Positions 8,343-17,801 of a DNA stretch of 64,000 nt are shown here, piece after piece (the first letter of the stretch is position 1; every line of letters starts with the position of its first letter). Under the pieces are notes generated by a model. That model was not told the DNA's origin. It worked only from the letters and a program-made list of their open reading frames with translations, and did no database searches. This DNA is from Lentilactobacillus diolivorans DSM 14421 (lineage in GTDB: Bacteria > Bacillota > Bacilli > Lactobacillales > Lactobacillaceae). The stretch covers positions 27,407 through 91,406 of the forward strand of contig NZ_AZEY01000023.1 in NCBI RefSeq assembly GCF_001434255.1, read 5' to 3'. The position numbers were made by a program, and so were the translations under genes.

Positions 8343-8763
8343 AATTATTTAGACTCCAATTCTATTCGGTGAATCGATTATCATTGTCTAGCTTAAATGC
8401 TGGCGAAGAAGGTAGGACTTTAAACCTTGCTCGATTGATAATCCAGTTACTATCGTATTTACGATAATGTCGAGAAATCCTTATTTTTAATAAGGGATGT
8501 ATTCATCTTTCCTTATCAAGTTTAACTCCAAGATTATGTTCTGCACAATGTTGTTACATCTTTGTTTCGAGCGTGTATTTAGTGATCTGGGTTATTTATC
8601 GATTAATGAGGATTGTCCTTCCTTCTTGATTTCTCGTGAACTGATTATTAAATGGAAAAAATAAAAAATATATCGAATAGAAGATTTCATTAAACCGCTT
8701 TCGTAAATCCCAGCGAAATCGCTTATACTAGAAACATAAAAGCGATTTCGAAAGGAACAAGCT
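8343..8763. other. Gap holding the AraC-gene promoter; rest unassigned
   Basis: About 420 AT-rich bases. The last 75 hold the promoter and repeat boxes of the AraC gene (separate entry). Nothing else could be assigned; no open frame with a ribosome site was found. Confidence 0.5.
8693..8750 (+). promoter_or_regulatory. Triple CGAAANCG box and promoter ahead of araC-type gene
   Basis: Three related boxes occur: 8693-8703 (reverse strand, CGAAAGCGGTT), 8714-8724 (CGAAATCGCTT) and 8740-8750 (AAGCGATTTCG). The last two form a perfect 11-bp inverted repeat around a 15-base spacer containing TATACT (8724-8729), a good -10 box. The arrangement suggests autoregulation or a CcpA-like (cre-related) input. 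The binding protein is inferred. Confidence 0.55.
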
Positions 8764-9648
8764 ATGGAAGACGAATACATCTCAATTTCCTGCATCCCGC
8801 TACCAACGTTTATCCAAGGCGGCTATGCGATTTTTGATCCCGGTGAAATGCATCCCAACCGGAATGATTTACAATACTTTGTCTTGATGTTCATTGTTAA
8901 AGGGACTTTGTTTATTGCGGAGGACGGTCAGAACTATACCCTTAAACCAGGGGATAATTTTATTCTATTACCGCAACATCACCACTATGCTTGGAGGCCG
9001 GTTGAAGCTCGAACCGAATATTACTGGGTCCATTTTTCAGTCAGCGGCCGGTGGGTTCAAGAACCCGAGCCAGTCGATGTTAGTTCAAAGATCAACATTC
9101 CCACATTGCACTATTTCACGCCGTCGGTCACTTTGTGCTTAAAAAAGCTGCAGCGAATTCCAGATTCAGAAGTGACTTTTAAGCTGATTAACCGGATTTT
9201 TAAAAATAGCGCGTTGCAGAACAACGTCGGCTTTTGGCAGGCACAACAACAGTTCATTGACTTGCTGCAAATTATTCAGGTCAAGGTAAAGGGCGAGTCA
9301 TCGTATGCGCAATTAGCGGAAAATATCGAACGTTATTTGCGTGACCACTTTGATGAGCGAATTACGAACGCCTCGTTGGGCAAACAATTCCATGTTCATC
9401 CTAATTCAATTGCGCTAAGTATGAAGAAGACATTCGGAATGACCCCTAATGCTTTTTTAACCAAGTACCGGCTTGAGGAAGCGGCCAAGCGCTTGTTAAT
9501 GACCACCGAATCAGTCAGCCAGATTGCCCTTGATGTTGGGTACAACAATATTTATTATTTTTCAACCGTCTTTAAGCGGTACTATGGCGCTTCGCCGATT
9601 GCGTATCGGGAGAAGTTCAAAAAACAGAGTGTGCCGCCAAGCGATTAG
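8764..9648 (+). CDS. AraC-family transcriptional regulator
   Basis: 294 residues. Residues about 20-100 form an AraC-type cupin (LKPGDNFILLPQHHHYAWRP with clustered His), the usual sugar-sensing domain. Residues about 195-290 hold two helix-turn-helix units (TNASLGKQFHVHPNSIALSM, then the family signature VSQIALDVGYNNIYYFSTVF). The ATG follows AAAGGAAC. It is transcribed towards, and convergent with, the arabinofuranosidase/GPH operon on the minus strand, so it probably activates that operon in response to arabinose or an arabino-oligosaccharide. A strong hairpin terminator closes the gene. Effector is inferred from context. Confidence 0.88.
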   Translation: MEDEYISISCIPLPTFIQGGYAIFDPGEMHPNRNDLQYFVLMFIVKGTLFIAEDGQNYTLKPGDNFILLPQHHHYAWRPVEARTEYYWVHFSVSGRWVQEPEPVDVSSKINIPTLHYFTPSVTLCLKKLQRIPDSEVTFKLINRIFKNSALQNNVGFWQAQQQFIDLLQIIQVKVKGESSYAQLAENIERYLRDHFDERITNASLGKQFHVHPNSIALSMKKTFGMTPNAFLTKYRLEEAAKRLLMTTESVSQIALDVGYNNIYYFSTVFKRYYGASPIAYREKFKKQSVPPSD

Positions 9649-9660
9649 ATTCCAGAATAT

Positions 9661-9711
9661 AAGCCCCCTAACGTGATATTCCTGAATTTGGAATATCACG
9701 TTAGGGGGCTT
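9661..9711. terminator. Perfect 22-bp stem terminator
   Basis: Arms 9661-9682 and 9690-9711 are exactly complementary (GCCCCCTAACGTGATATTCC core) around a 7-base loop, 12 bases after the AraC stop. GC-rich base of the stem makes it a strong, probably bidirectional structure between convergent genes. Confidence 0.85.
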
Positions 9712-9715
9712 ATAT

Positions 9716-9819
9716 GGCCGGGATCTGCTTGGTTGCACACGTTTTAGCTAGGTAGCAATAACCACAAGGCCGGGATCTGCTTGGCTGCACACGTTTCAGC
9801 AAAGTAACAATAACCACAA
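9716..9819. repeat. Two tandem 52-bp repeats
   Basis: Copies 9716-9767 and 9768-9819 both read ggccgggatctgcttgg...ataaccacaa, with six mismatches clustered in the middle. A degenerate ggccagtgattggctt start of a third copy follows. They lie between the convergent araC gene and the arabinofuranosidase gene and encode nothing obvious. Could be a decayed mobile repeat or an RNA-processing element. Confidence 0.85.
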
Positions 9820-9868
9820 GGCCAGTGATTGGCTTGATTTTAACTAAAACAAGTTGGCATTTAACCGA

Positions 9869-11368
9869 TTATTTAACCCGAACCCGGATCATATTCCAAG
9901 AAAGCGGCTGTAACTGCGCCTTAACTTCATGATCGTCAATCGTGGCGTTTAGTGGTTGAAGTTTCATCTTCCCATCCCGGTTGTCAGCTTTGACATCGTA
10001 ACCATAGAATTGGGTTGCTTCAATCACTTGTTCAACGTCTAAGTCTCTGAAGAGGGTTTTAAAGTCGATCTTCTCAGATTGATTCTTGTTCTCCGCAAAG
10101 ATGGTGATTGTTTTCTGTGATTTGTCATAAGTGGCAATGCTGTCAAGATACGGCACGGCATCGAACTCACGTGACTTGTAAGTTGGCACGTCAACTTTGG
10201 GGGTTAAAGCGATCCCCTTGCCATAATTTGAAACCTGCATGTAAGGATAGAAGATTGACTGGAACCAAACCTTCTGATCGTTAGTCATAATCGGGGCAAT
10301 CACGTTAACCAGTTGCGCAAGACAGGCAATTTTGACCCGGTCACTGTTTTTCAGCAAGGTGATTAATAAACTGCCGACTAATAACGCATCTTCAAAATTA
10401 TAAACGTCCTCCAAAAGGTGGGGCGCTTTTTGCCATGGGGCTGTCTTGGCATCTTGATCGTTGGAATGATACCAAACATTCCATTCATCCAGCGAAAGGT
10501 TGATGGTTTTCTTCGTTCGTTTGCGAGCCTTTACCGCGTCACAAATTGCGACAACGCCCTTGATAAAGTCATCCAAATCGATATTTTTACCCAAGTAATT
10601 ATCGAGTTCGTTGGGGTCGTCATCACCATAGAAGCCATAATAACGGTGAAGGGACAGGTAATCCACATTATCGTAACATTGATCCAAGACGGTCTTTTCC
10701 CAATCACCAAATGTGGGATTGTCCATTGAAGAACTGCCACAGGCAACCAGCTCGATGGAATCGTCAACCGCCCGCATGGCTTTGGCAGCTTCATTGGCTA
10801 AGTGGCCATATTCATAAGCGGTTTTTTGACCAATTTCCCAAGGACCGTCCATCTCGTTACCCAGACACCAAGTCTTGATATTGTACGGTTTTTCCTGACC
10901 GTTTTGGCGCCGCAAGTCACTCCAATAGGATCCCTTTGGAAAGTTACAGTATTCCACTAGGTTAGCGGCGGCCATGATCCCTCGGGTACCTAAGTTAACC
11001 GCCATGTTGGCTTTTGTGCCGACTTTATCTGCCCAATTCATGAATTCATGTAGGCCAAATTGATTGGTTTCAATTGACCGCCAAGCCAGATCTAAGCGAG
11101 TTGGCCGGTCTTCCTTGGGGCCAATGCCATCTTCCCACTTATACTGGGAGACAAAATTACCACCGGGATAACGGACAATCGGGACATTTAACTTTTTCAC
11201 CGCGTCGATGACATCCTGACGCAGACCGTCCTTATCGGCAGTTGCCTGACCAGGCTGGTAAATACCGTCGTAAACGGCCCGGCCTAATTGTTCGATGAAT
11301 GAGCCGTAAATGCGCTCATCAATGGTTGAAATTTGATTTGCCGGATCAACTTTTAAAAGAGCTTTCAT
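9869..11368 (-). CDS. abfA: Alpha-L-arabinofuranosidase, family GH51
   Basis: 499 residues, the usual length of bacterial GH51. It removes terminal alpha-L-arabinofuranosyl groups from arabinan and arabinoxylan oligosaccharides. RYPGGNFVSQYKWEDGIGP (residues 66-84), the acid/base Glu172 in WCLGNEMDG and the nucleophile Glu295 in LSLDEWNVWY are all present, so it should be active. No signal peptide, so it acts in the cytoplasm on imported oligosaccharides. The start has AGGAGGA seven bases upstream. It is the last gene of a three-gene operon after the GPH symporter. A second GH51 enzyme at 55990-57534 has the same catalytic residues. Confidence 0.95.
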   Translation of the reverse strand: MKALLKVDPANQISTIDERIYGSFIEQLGRAVYDGIYQPGQATADKDGLRQDVIDAVKKLNVPIVRYPGGNFVSQYKWEDGIGPKEDRPTRLDLAWRSIETNQFGLHEFMNWADKVGTKANMAVNLGTRGIMAAANLVEYCNFPKGSYWSDLRRQNGQEKPYNIKTWCLGNEMDGPWEIGQKTAYEYGHLANEAAKAMRAVDDSIELVACGSSSMDNPTFGDWEKTVLDQCYDNVDYLSLHRYYGFYGDDDPNELDNYLGKNIDLDDFIKGVVAICDAVKARKRTKKTINLSLDEWNVWYHSNDQDAKTAPWQKAPHLLEDVYNFEDALLVGSLLITLLKNSDRVKIACLAQLVNVIAPIMTNDQKVWFQSIFYPYMQVSNYGKGIALTPKVDVPTYKSREFDAVPYLDSIATYDKSQKTITIFAENKNQSEKIDFKTLFRDLDVEQVIEATQFYGYDVKADNRDGKMKLQPLNATIDDHEVKAQLQPLSWNMIRVRVK

Positions 11369-11457
11369 TTAATTTCCTCCTGATAGAGTTACTGATAACG
11401 GCTAATTGGTCGTTTAGTGACGACCTTAAACGTTAGCAGTAGTCATTTTCGATTTTA

Positions 11458-12828
11458 TTAGTCTTCGTTTAAGCTACCACGGCGTTCCAACAAGGTTGTT
11501 CGAATGCCGGTTTCCTGCTTTTCAAACTTGATGTAGAGCAGAATCAGCAGGCCACCGATGATAAAGAAGATTGCGGGTAAATAAGAAATACTGAATTTAA
11601 TGGCTGACAGAACCTGGCTGTTTTGAACGGCGCCGGCTTTATAACCAGCGTGTGCCAAAACAACGGATGGGGCATAGCCACCAAGGCCGGATCCCATTTT
11701 AATGGCGAAGGAACTTCCAATGGCGGTTAAGAAACCACTGGCTCGGATGCCGTTTTTCCATTCGCCGTAGTCAACGGTGTCGGCTAACATTGCGAATGGT
11801 AGGGTAACGGAAATCCCAGTTCCGATTGAAGCAATTGACCAGGCAACTGACAGGGCGATCAATGACTGACCGGTGAACGCAATTAGGATTTGACCGAAAG
11901 CAGCTAAGAACATGCCGGCCATTAACACATAGGTTTTTCTGAATTTCTTAACTAAGAATGGAATCGCAATCATTCCGACTAATTGGACCATTACCAACGC
12001 GTTTAGGATTGAGGCAAAGCCCTTTTGGCCTAAATTATATTGGGTATAGTAAACAACAACTGATGTTCGTGATGCGTTTCCCAACCAGTAGAAGATAAAG
12101 ACAATCACTAAAATGAACCAAGGCCAGTTTGATTTAGCTGCTTTAATTGAACTAAGAATTGAAACGGCCTTTTTCGGTTTATTAATTTCACGGGTGTCTG
12201 CGAAGGCAAACATTAATAGCGCAAATCCAATAATGCCAAGCACAATCGCGGTATTTCGCCAGCCGGATTGTGGGGTACTGCCAAAGAACGACACGAAGCT
12301 TAAGGTGAAGGTTGCCGTGATGAAGTAGCCGATCATGCCACCAATACTTCGGGTACTGTTCAATTTGATTCGTTGATCGGAATCGTTACTTAAGTTCGGC
12401 AAAATTGACGTAATCGGTGTTCCAATTCCAGTGTATGAGATCCCGAACAGCAGGTAGGTAATTAAGGCCCACCAGAACTTACCGGTCGTACTCAAATCCG
12501 GTGACCAGAACATTAAAACAAAGAAGATTGCGAATGGAAAGGCCATCCAAAGCCAATACGGTCGGCTTTGCCCCCATTTGGTATGGGTATGGTCAATAAT
12601 GAATCCCCAAATTGGCGCATCAAACGCATCTAAAATTCGGGCTGCCAGCAGGATGGTTCCGGCTGCGGCGATGGATAGGCCAAAAACATCGGTAAAGTAA
12701 TACAAAATAAAAGTCGTAACCGTTGTGTAAAGTAAGTTACCGGCTGCATCGGTACTTGCGTAGGCCAGCATTCTATGAAATGGAATTTTAACTTTGCTAT
12801 TGATTGCGTTTCCAACAGAACTTTTCAT
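11458..12828 (-). CDS. GPH-family sugar:cation symporter (MFS fold)
   Basis: 456 residues, about 12 membrane spans. The N-terminus (RMLAYASTDAAGNLLYTTVT...YYFTDVFGLS) and the cytoplasmic loop DAPIWGFIIDHTHTKWGQSRPYW are hallmarks of the glycoside-pentoside-hexuronide family (XynP, LacS-like). A late conserved segment is FAMLADTVDYGEWKNGIRASG. GGAGGG precedes the ATG. It starts 15 bases downstream of the 786-aa glycosidase gene and is followed by the arabinofuranosidase gene, so it probably imports arabinosyl oligosaccharides or arabinosides. A paralogue sits in the second arabinose module at 57563. Confidence 0.92.
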   Translation of the reverse strand: MKSSVGNAINSKVKIPFHRMLAYASTDAAGNLLYTTVTTFILYYFTDVFGLSIAAAGTILLAARILDAFDAPIWGFIIDHTHTKWGQSRPYWLWMAFPFAIFFVLMFWSPDLSTTGKFWWALITYLLFGISYTGIGTPITSILPNLSNDSDQRIKLNSTRSIGGMIGYFITATFTLSFVSFFGSTPQSGWRNTAIVLGIIGFALLMFAFADTREINKPKKAVSILSSIKAAKSNWPWFILVIVFIFYWLGNASRTSVVVYYTQYNLGQKGFASILNALVMVQLVGMIAIPFLVKKFRKTYVLMAGMFLAAFGQILIAFTGQSLIALSVAWSIASIGTGISVTLPFAMLADTVDYGEWKNGIRASGFLTAIGSSFAIKMGSGLGGYAPSVVLAHAGYKAGAVQNSQVLSAIKFSISYLPAIFFIIGGLLILLYIKFEKQETGIRTTLLERRGSLNED

Positions 12829-12843
12829 GTTAATCCCTCCAAA

Positions 12844-15204
12844 TTACAATTGACTAAATAATTGCTTGTTAGTATCGAAGTTAACAGTGAGACTCGTTGA
12901 ATTAAATTGCTTACCGGTATCTAAATCGATATAGCGATGAATATAAGGGGCAAAGCTGGTCACTTCATAATGGTTATCGGCATGCTTTTTAACAGCTCCG
13001 TTAATCGCTTGGTAGTTGCCGTTAACATCCGCGTATAGATAGGTCGTTTGACCAAAGCCGTTTAAGTAGGCCACGAGTTCTTCGCCCATGTCCCAATCAT
13101 CTTCGCCGGTGTAGCCGTCCGGAAATAGTCGGGCAAAGATACCGCCATCCGAAGCAAAGATGGATTGGCCAAACCGATTGCGGGATAAATCCGGGCGGTT
13201 CAGATTAGGGCCGGCAATGCTGTAAGTGGAAGCCGCCTCGCCGGGTTGAAGTTTCCGGTCGGTCGCGGTTGCATTGGCATCATACATATAAAGCACCGCG
13301 TTGGTTGCCCGGTAGGCGGCTTGAACCAAAGCCACATCGCCTAACTGTTCGCCGGTGATCTGAGCTGCCGCGGCAGTGACACCACCCCATAGTGAGTGAA
13401 TCATATAGGAGAGGGCTTCCCACCAGCGATCCGGGCTCTGAGATCTGAAATCATTGCTAAAGCCGATGTTGGCTTTCAATAATTCACCATAGATCTTGGC
13501 CCCGGATTGGTGATGGGTTAATGCCAATGCCGCCGCGGCGGGGCCAAAGCCGGCATTGTCAAAGAAGTGTTCGGTCATAGCAGCCAGCAGTTGGGGGCTG
13601 TTTTTTTCAACTCGTTCGGTAGCGGTTTGCCAAGCCTGGGAGATTTCAGAATATTCTTTGTCCAGACCGGCCATTTTAACGTCCTTCAAGAGGTCTTCAA
13701 TGTACATGAAGTAAACGCCCAACATTTGAGCCTCTTCTTTACCCCGTTGGTTATCATGCAAATCGGGGTTGACCCGAACATCGAAGACTTCAGCCGCCCA
13801 CGCGAGGTATTCTTTGGGGGTGTGAAGCTTTAGGGCATCTGCCGGACATTTAGATAATAGATAGAATAAATGGGCAATGTATTCCAGGTCCATGACGCGG
13901 TAAAAGTCACCATATAATTTGCGGGGATGTTTGAAGTCGCCATCGACGAACCATTTTGGCCGGACATAGTTAACCGCACTGGTTTCGACTTCTTGGATTT
14001 TTTGGGCTGAGTCTGAAATGCTGGCATCGAGTAGGCATTCCTGAAGAATGAACGTCATCTTGCCAATTGACTCACCTTGATTGGAAACGGGGCTAAAACT
14101 ATATGGGATTTTGCCAGATTTTCCAGTATAGGAATGATCACACAAGTAGTCAGCGCGGTCGCAAAGTAATTTTGAAATTGATGCCATGACGTTGAAGACG
14201 CCGATGTCGGTGGTGCCGTCAGTAAAGGTCACGATCAATTCATGTTCGCCGAGTCCTTTGGGTTGGTAGTTCAAACTGCCATTGGTGAAATCGGCTGTTA
14301 AGTCTTCTTCAAGCGTCTGTTGCGACCGAACTTTGATGGTGGCGACTTGCTGATTGGCGGCTGGTGAGATTCGAATGGTTTGTTTTTGATCGGCTTGGAC
14401 GAGTGGTTCAAATTGAATGTAGGGATGACCAAGCTGTTGGGCAACGTGATAGAAGTCTGCTTGATCTGTATATGATTGGAGCACGAAGTCCCATGAACGG
14501 GCTTGGTTAGCGGACAGGTTGATCGCGGTTTGGGGATAAATCCAATCGTGATGGGGGCGCTGATCATCTGAATAGCCGCCAGCCAGAACAAATTCATGAA
14601 AAAGCATGCCGTCTAATGAAGGGGAAACATTTTCAAAAAAGCGGTTCGTGTATTCGTTGTAGGTGCCGACAGAAAGGACTTCGCCGCCAATTTGATAAAC
14701 TCCCAGGTTGGGCGCGGTATTATCTCGTCTTACTGCGGCCAGCTTAGTATAGTTGGGCGAGATGCTTGGAAAGACGGCGGCTGATTGATTCGCGTTTCGA
14801 TACACATCTTTGTCCCGGAACATCACGTAGGCCAGGCTGATCCAAATGCCAAAGTCGTTGATCGTTATCGGATTTGAGCCGGTATTTTCAAGCTGAATCT
14901 GCCATTTTAGACGATCATTGACGAGTTCGAATGTTTCGGAAACTTTAACGTTATCAAAGGCAAAGGTGAGCTGACTTTGGTCGTTGGTTTTGTGAATGAT
15001 CGGTGTTTGGTCAATGCTTCGATAGGGATGGCCATTGACGGTGATGTGAAATTCACCAAATAGTTTGTCTTCATCCTGATAATTAAGTGACTTGAGATAG
15101 TTGGGATCAATGACCCAATTCATGTTGGTGGAGTCATCATTGAGCCTTAACCCGGTTATTGCACCCCGGCTATTTTGCTGGATAGTGAAATAATTGGATT
15201 TCAT
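12844..15204 (-). CDS. Putative glycoside hydrolase, uncharacterised (DUF5695-like)
   Basis: 786 residues when started at the ATG at 15204 (MKSNYFTIQQ), chosen because GAGGAGG lies ten bases upstream; a further in-frame ATG at 15222 overlaps that ribosome site. Residues about 1-340 look like a beta-sandwich (aromatic-rich, IQLENTGSNPITINDFGIW), residues about 370-780 are helical and resemble an (alpha/alpha)-barrel with HSLWGGVTAAAA and DWDMGEELVAYLNGFG. No signal peptide, so cytoplasmic. Its place as first gene before a GPH symporter and GH51 enzyme strongly suggests it cleaves the backbone or another linkage of an arabinose-containing oligosaccharide. I recall a similar fold in DUF5695 proteins but cannot confirm the family; catalytic residues are not assigned. 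Confidence 0.6.
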   Translation of the reverse strand: MKSNYFTIQQNSRGAITGLRLNDDSTNMNWVIDPNYLKSLNYQDEDKLFGEFHITVNGHPYRSIDQTPIIHKTNDQSQLTFAFDNVKVSETFELVNDRLKWQIQLENTGSNPITINDFGIWISLAYVMFRDKDVYRNANQSAAVFPSISPNYTKLAAVRRDNTAPNLGVYQIGGEVLSVGTYNEYTNRFFENVSPSLDGMLFHEFVLAGGYSDDQRPHHDWIYPQTAINLSANQARSWDFVLQSYTDQADFYHVAQQLGHPYIQFEPLVQADQKQTIRISPAANQQVATIKVRSQQTLEEDLTADFTNGSLNYQPKGLGEHELIVTFTDGTTDIGVFNVMASISKLLCDRADYLCDHSYTGKSGKIPYSFSPVSNQGESIGKMTFILQECLLDASISDSAQKIQEVETSAVNYVRPKWFVDGDFKHPRKLYGDFYRVMDLEYIAHLFYLLSKCPADALKLHTPKEYLAWAAEVFDVRVNPDLHDNQRGKEEAQMLGVYFMYIEDLLKDVKMAGLDKEYSEISQAWQTATERVEKNSPQLLAAMTEHFFDNAGFGPAAAALALTHHQSGAKIYGELLKANIGFSNDFRSQSPDRWWEALSYMIHSLWGGVTAAAAQITGEQLGDVALVQAAYRATNAVLYMYDANATATDRKLQPGEAASTYSIAGPNLNRPDLSRNRFGQSIFASDGGIFARLFPDGYTGEDDWDMGEELVAYLNGFGQTTYLYADVNGNYQAINGAVKKHADNHYEVTSFAPYIHRYIDLDTGKQFNSTSLTVNFDTNKQLFSQL

Positions 15205-15711
15205 TAGTGTGAACCTCCTCATTGATAATCGACGTTTTGATATTCTGTAATCGCTTACGTATACAGAATACCGGGCTTTAGGCGATTATGAAATGGGTTA
15301 AACACTAAAGCGTTTACAAAAAATCAACCAGAGTTTGTTTAAAAAAACACATTTGGTTTGTGTTATTTAACAAATTTGGGTGTGGGTATTTGGTCTGGCT
15401 TTGTGAAGGATGGGTGGTGCTTAGGTGTTATCGAGGTAATATTGGTTTTTGAAAGTTAACAAGACGTTTGTACTATTTCACAGAATTTGGGTGTTGAATT
15501 TTTTGAAATTAGGCGTTTTAAGTAACTTCTAAACGAAATTTTGTGTTGGAATGTTATTCAGGTTACTGCTAATCCGGAACAATTTGTATTGGTTGTCATC
15601 GGCGGGTGAAGTTAATTAAGGCTAACTGTACGATTTGATTATTACGTGGCGAAGTAATTCTCATGAAGTGTTAGGATTAATAATGGTTAATAATTAACGG
15701 AGGTATATAAA
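15205..15711. other. Divergent intergenic region
   Basis: About 500 bases between the minus-strand arabinose operon and the plus-strand surface protein gene. The right side of the arabinose operon carries the operator region described separately. Bases 15330-15700 are AT-rich and should contain the promoter of the surface protein gene; no convincing -35/-10 pair was singled out. Confidence 0.5.
15244..15318 (-). promoter_or_regulatory. Operator/cre-like region of the arabinose operon
   Basis: An inverted repeat ATTCTGTA/TACAGAAT spans 15244-15269 upstream of the 786-aa gene and encloses TGTAATCGCTTACG (15246-15259), one base off the cre consensus TGWAANCGNTNWCA. A second cre-like TGTAAACGCTTTAG lies on the minus strand at 15305-15318. 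This suggests catabolite repression by CcpA plus an arabinose-specific regulator. Binding is inferred. Confidence 0.55.
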
Positions 15712-17793
15712 TTGAAAAAAATTTTATTGAGTATCACAATAGTAATTTGCTTTTCATTGATTCCGTTTTTTAGTACTTATCAGAAAAGCGGCAGTTTGTT
15801 TATTCAAAGCGTATATGCTGATAGTAATGAGCAAGATGAAACACAGGATTCTCACAGCAATAACAGTGTTACCAATCCTGTTAATTGGAATAATTGGCAA
15901 AAAAATCCATTGCTTAATTTTAATTTTGACGACGACTTAAATATGGTAGAGGGAAACGAGAATATACAAGATATACTTTCGATAGATGCAGCGTGGGCTT
16001 CCACAGGTGACACTGAGGCAGAGGCGTCAATTAGTGATGATGTTACCTTCTATCATTACCTGGTTCTTGCATCAACAAAAGATATCGCTAGTCTGCCTGC
16101 CACTTTAGGCAATATTGCGATTGACGGCACACTTATTCCAAATAGTGACATTAAGTTAAATCAATTTTCAGCCGGAAAATCTTTGGGAACTTCGTTTTCT
16201 TTCCCTCTAAAAAAGTATATGGTTAATCCAGTGTCTATTAGCACAAAATCGGAAAATAAAGATAATCATATACAATCAACTATTCGAATTAGATATATAG
16301 ATCCGAATCATTTGAAGGCGTCATCTGGCACGCTAAACGAGAATTATTTAAATAATGACTATCTAAGTGTAACTGATCCACAAATAGTTCGAATTTTCTA
16401 CAAGGATTCGAAAACTGGTGATGACATAGCTAAACCGACTGTTTTGGGAGAAAACAAGTCATATCAATATGAGTTAGGGGATATTAAGGCCCCAGAAATT
16501 AAAGGGTACACTTTAAAAACAGCTAATAGTATTGAATACCAAACGGCAACAGTATCAAAAGAAAAAATTATTGATGCATTAAATTCAGCTATTAAGAACA
16601 TTCCCGGGGTAAATATTAATGACTCTGAAATTAAAACGATGAGTGAGGAATATGATCAACTGTTTGGAAAAATTCCAACAAGATCCCTATTAAATTATAT
16701 TGACCTTTCAAAGGCTTTTTCACTTGGAATTGGCACCAAAGATCCTAATGCTGGTCTGAATTTTTCTCTTGCTTTGTATGAACTTATTCAGTCTTCTGAC
16801 AAGCCGTTTAGCGTTTATAACTATCTGCAAAATGGTACTACAAAATATAGAAATGGAAATGTAATTAGAGATATCAAACTCGACACGATACCACAAGCGA
16901 TTACTTTTTGGTATAACAAGGATTCACCAACATCAACTACACCAGCAACTCCATCGACAACAAATACGTCAGCAGTGCCGAACGATTCAACCTCTAGTAC
17001 TACTTCAAATTCATCATCATCTTCAACTTCCAGTACTAGTCCAAGTACGCCAACTCCATCTTCATCGTCCAGTTCTTCAAACAATACCAGCTTGCCAAGT
17101 TATGCAGCTGCAAAGGGAACGGTAGTTTACCCCATCAACAAGATTGGCCTGTACAAGTCAACCAAGTTCTCAGCTACTAAGCGAAGTGCCTGGTATACGA
17201 AGAAGCCAAGAGTTTATCGGCCAATGTTTGTTGTTACCGGCTATAAGCGATCTGACAATGGGGCTTTGAAATACCGAGTTCAAGACGTTAATCACACTTC
17301 TAAGACGAATGGTAAGACGGGATACATTACCGCCAGTCAGAAGTATGTGTGTCCAGTTTATTATGCTGCCAAGCATTCAACCGTTACCGTGATTAATCCA
17401 CGGGGCGTGAACGCTTATCGTAAAGCTAACTTGACCAAGAAAGCTAGAAATTATCGACAGGGGACGGTCTTACATGTTAAACGAATTGTGTCGCATAATC
17501 TCACCACTCGATACGTTTTAACCAATGGCGACTATATTACCGCTAACCGGAAATTGGTTAATATGGGGCGTCACCAACAAGTGAAATCAGTTAAAACTAA
17601 ACGAACAGTTAATCGGTACAGCAATGCTAACTTCACCAAAAAGAATCATGCGATTGCAAAGAATCGGGCATTAAAAGTTTACGGATATGATTATTCTCAA
17701 AGTAATAATGTTACGAAGCACGGTGTTTTACGTTATCGAGTAGCTGGTGGGTATATTACTGCCAATACAAAATATGTTCGTGCTTATAAATAG
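15712..17793 (+). CDS. Secreted surface protein with two DUF5776 modules
   Basis: 693 residues from TTG, chosen because CGGAGG lies nine bases upstream. Signal peptide about 1-36 (hydrophobic core LLSITIVICFSLIPFF, cleavage likely near VYA-DSN). The body (about 40-400) carries a MucBP-like stretch (RIFYKDSKTGDDIAKPTV near residue 225). A Ser/Thr/Pro-rich linker (about 405-462) leads to two DUF5776 modules (about 465-575 and 576-693), each basic and Tyr-rich; typical motifs are RPMFVVTGYKRS and HNLTTRYVL. No LPxTG sorting signal is present, so the basic C-terminal modules probably hold the protein to the wall non-covalently. Function of the body is unknown. Paralogue of the DUF5776 part of the 38873 gene, which also has two modules. 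Confidence 0.8.
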   Translation: MKKILLSITIVICFSLIPFFSTYQKSGSLFIQSVYADSNEQDETQDSHSNNSVTNPVNWNNWQKNPLLNFNFDDDLNMVEGNENIQDILSIDAAWASTGDTEAEASISDDVTFYHYLVLASTKDIASLPATLGNIAIDGTLIPNSDIKLNQFSAGKSLGTSFSFPLKKYMVNPVSISTKSENKDNHIQSTIRIRYIDPNHLKASSGTLNENYLNNDYLSVTDPQIVRIFYKDSKTGDDIAKPTVLGENKSYQYELGDIKAPEIKGYTLKTANSIEYQTATVSKEKIIDALNSAIKNIPGVNINDSEIKTMSEEYDQLFGKIPTRSLLNYIDLSKAFSLGIGTKDPNAGLNFSLALYELIQSSDKPFSVYNYLQNGTTKYRNGNVIRDIKLDTIPQAITFWYNKDSPTSTTPATPSTTNTSAVPNDSTSSTTSNSSSSSTSSTSPSTPTPSSSSSSSNNTSLPSYAAAKGTVVYPINKIGLYKSTKFSATKRSAWYTKKPRVYRPMFVVTGYKRSDNGALKYRVQDVNHTSKTNGKTGYITASQKYVCPVYYAAKHSTVTVINPRGVNAYRKANLTKKARNYRQGTVLHVKRIVSHNLTTRYVLTNGDYITANRKLVNMGRHQQVKSVKTKRTVNRYSNANFTKKNHAIAKNRALKVYGYDYSQSNNVTKHGVLRYRVAGGYITANTKYVRAYK

Positions 17794-17801
17794 GAGCTAA
17801 A

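Noticed and set aside
9716-9819. CRISPR-like repeat
   Set aside because: Only two adjacent copies without spacers and no cas genes; a tandem duplication.
10418-10729. Open frame on the plus strand opposite the GH51 gene
   Set aside because: No ribosome site; fully inside a well-supported gene on the other strand, so a shadow.
13567-13833. Open frame opposite the putative glycosidase
   Set aside because: Lies antisense in a gene with strong start and operon context; composition is that of a shadow.
16821-17084. Acidic Val/Glu-rich open frame on the minus strand
   Set aside because: Produced by the Ser/Thr linker repeats read in reverse; similar frames occur opposite the other linkers (25951-26178, 28926-29111).
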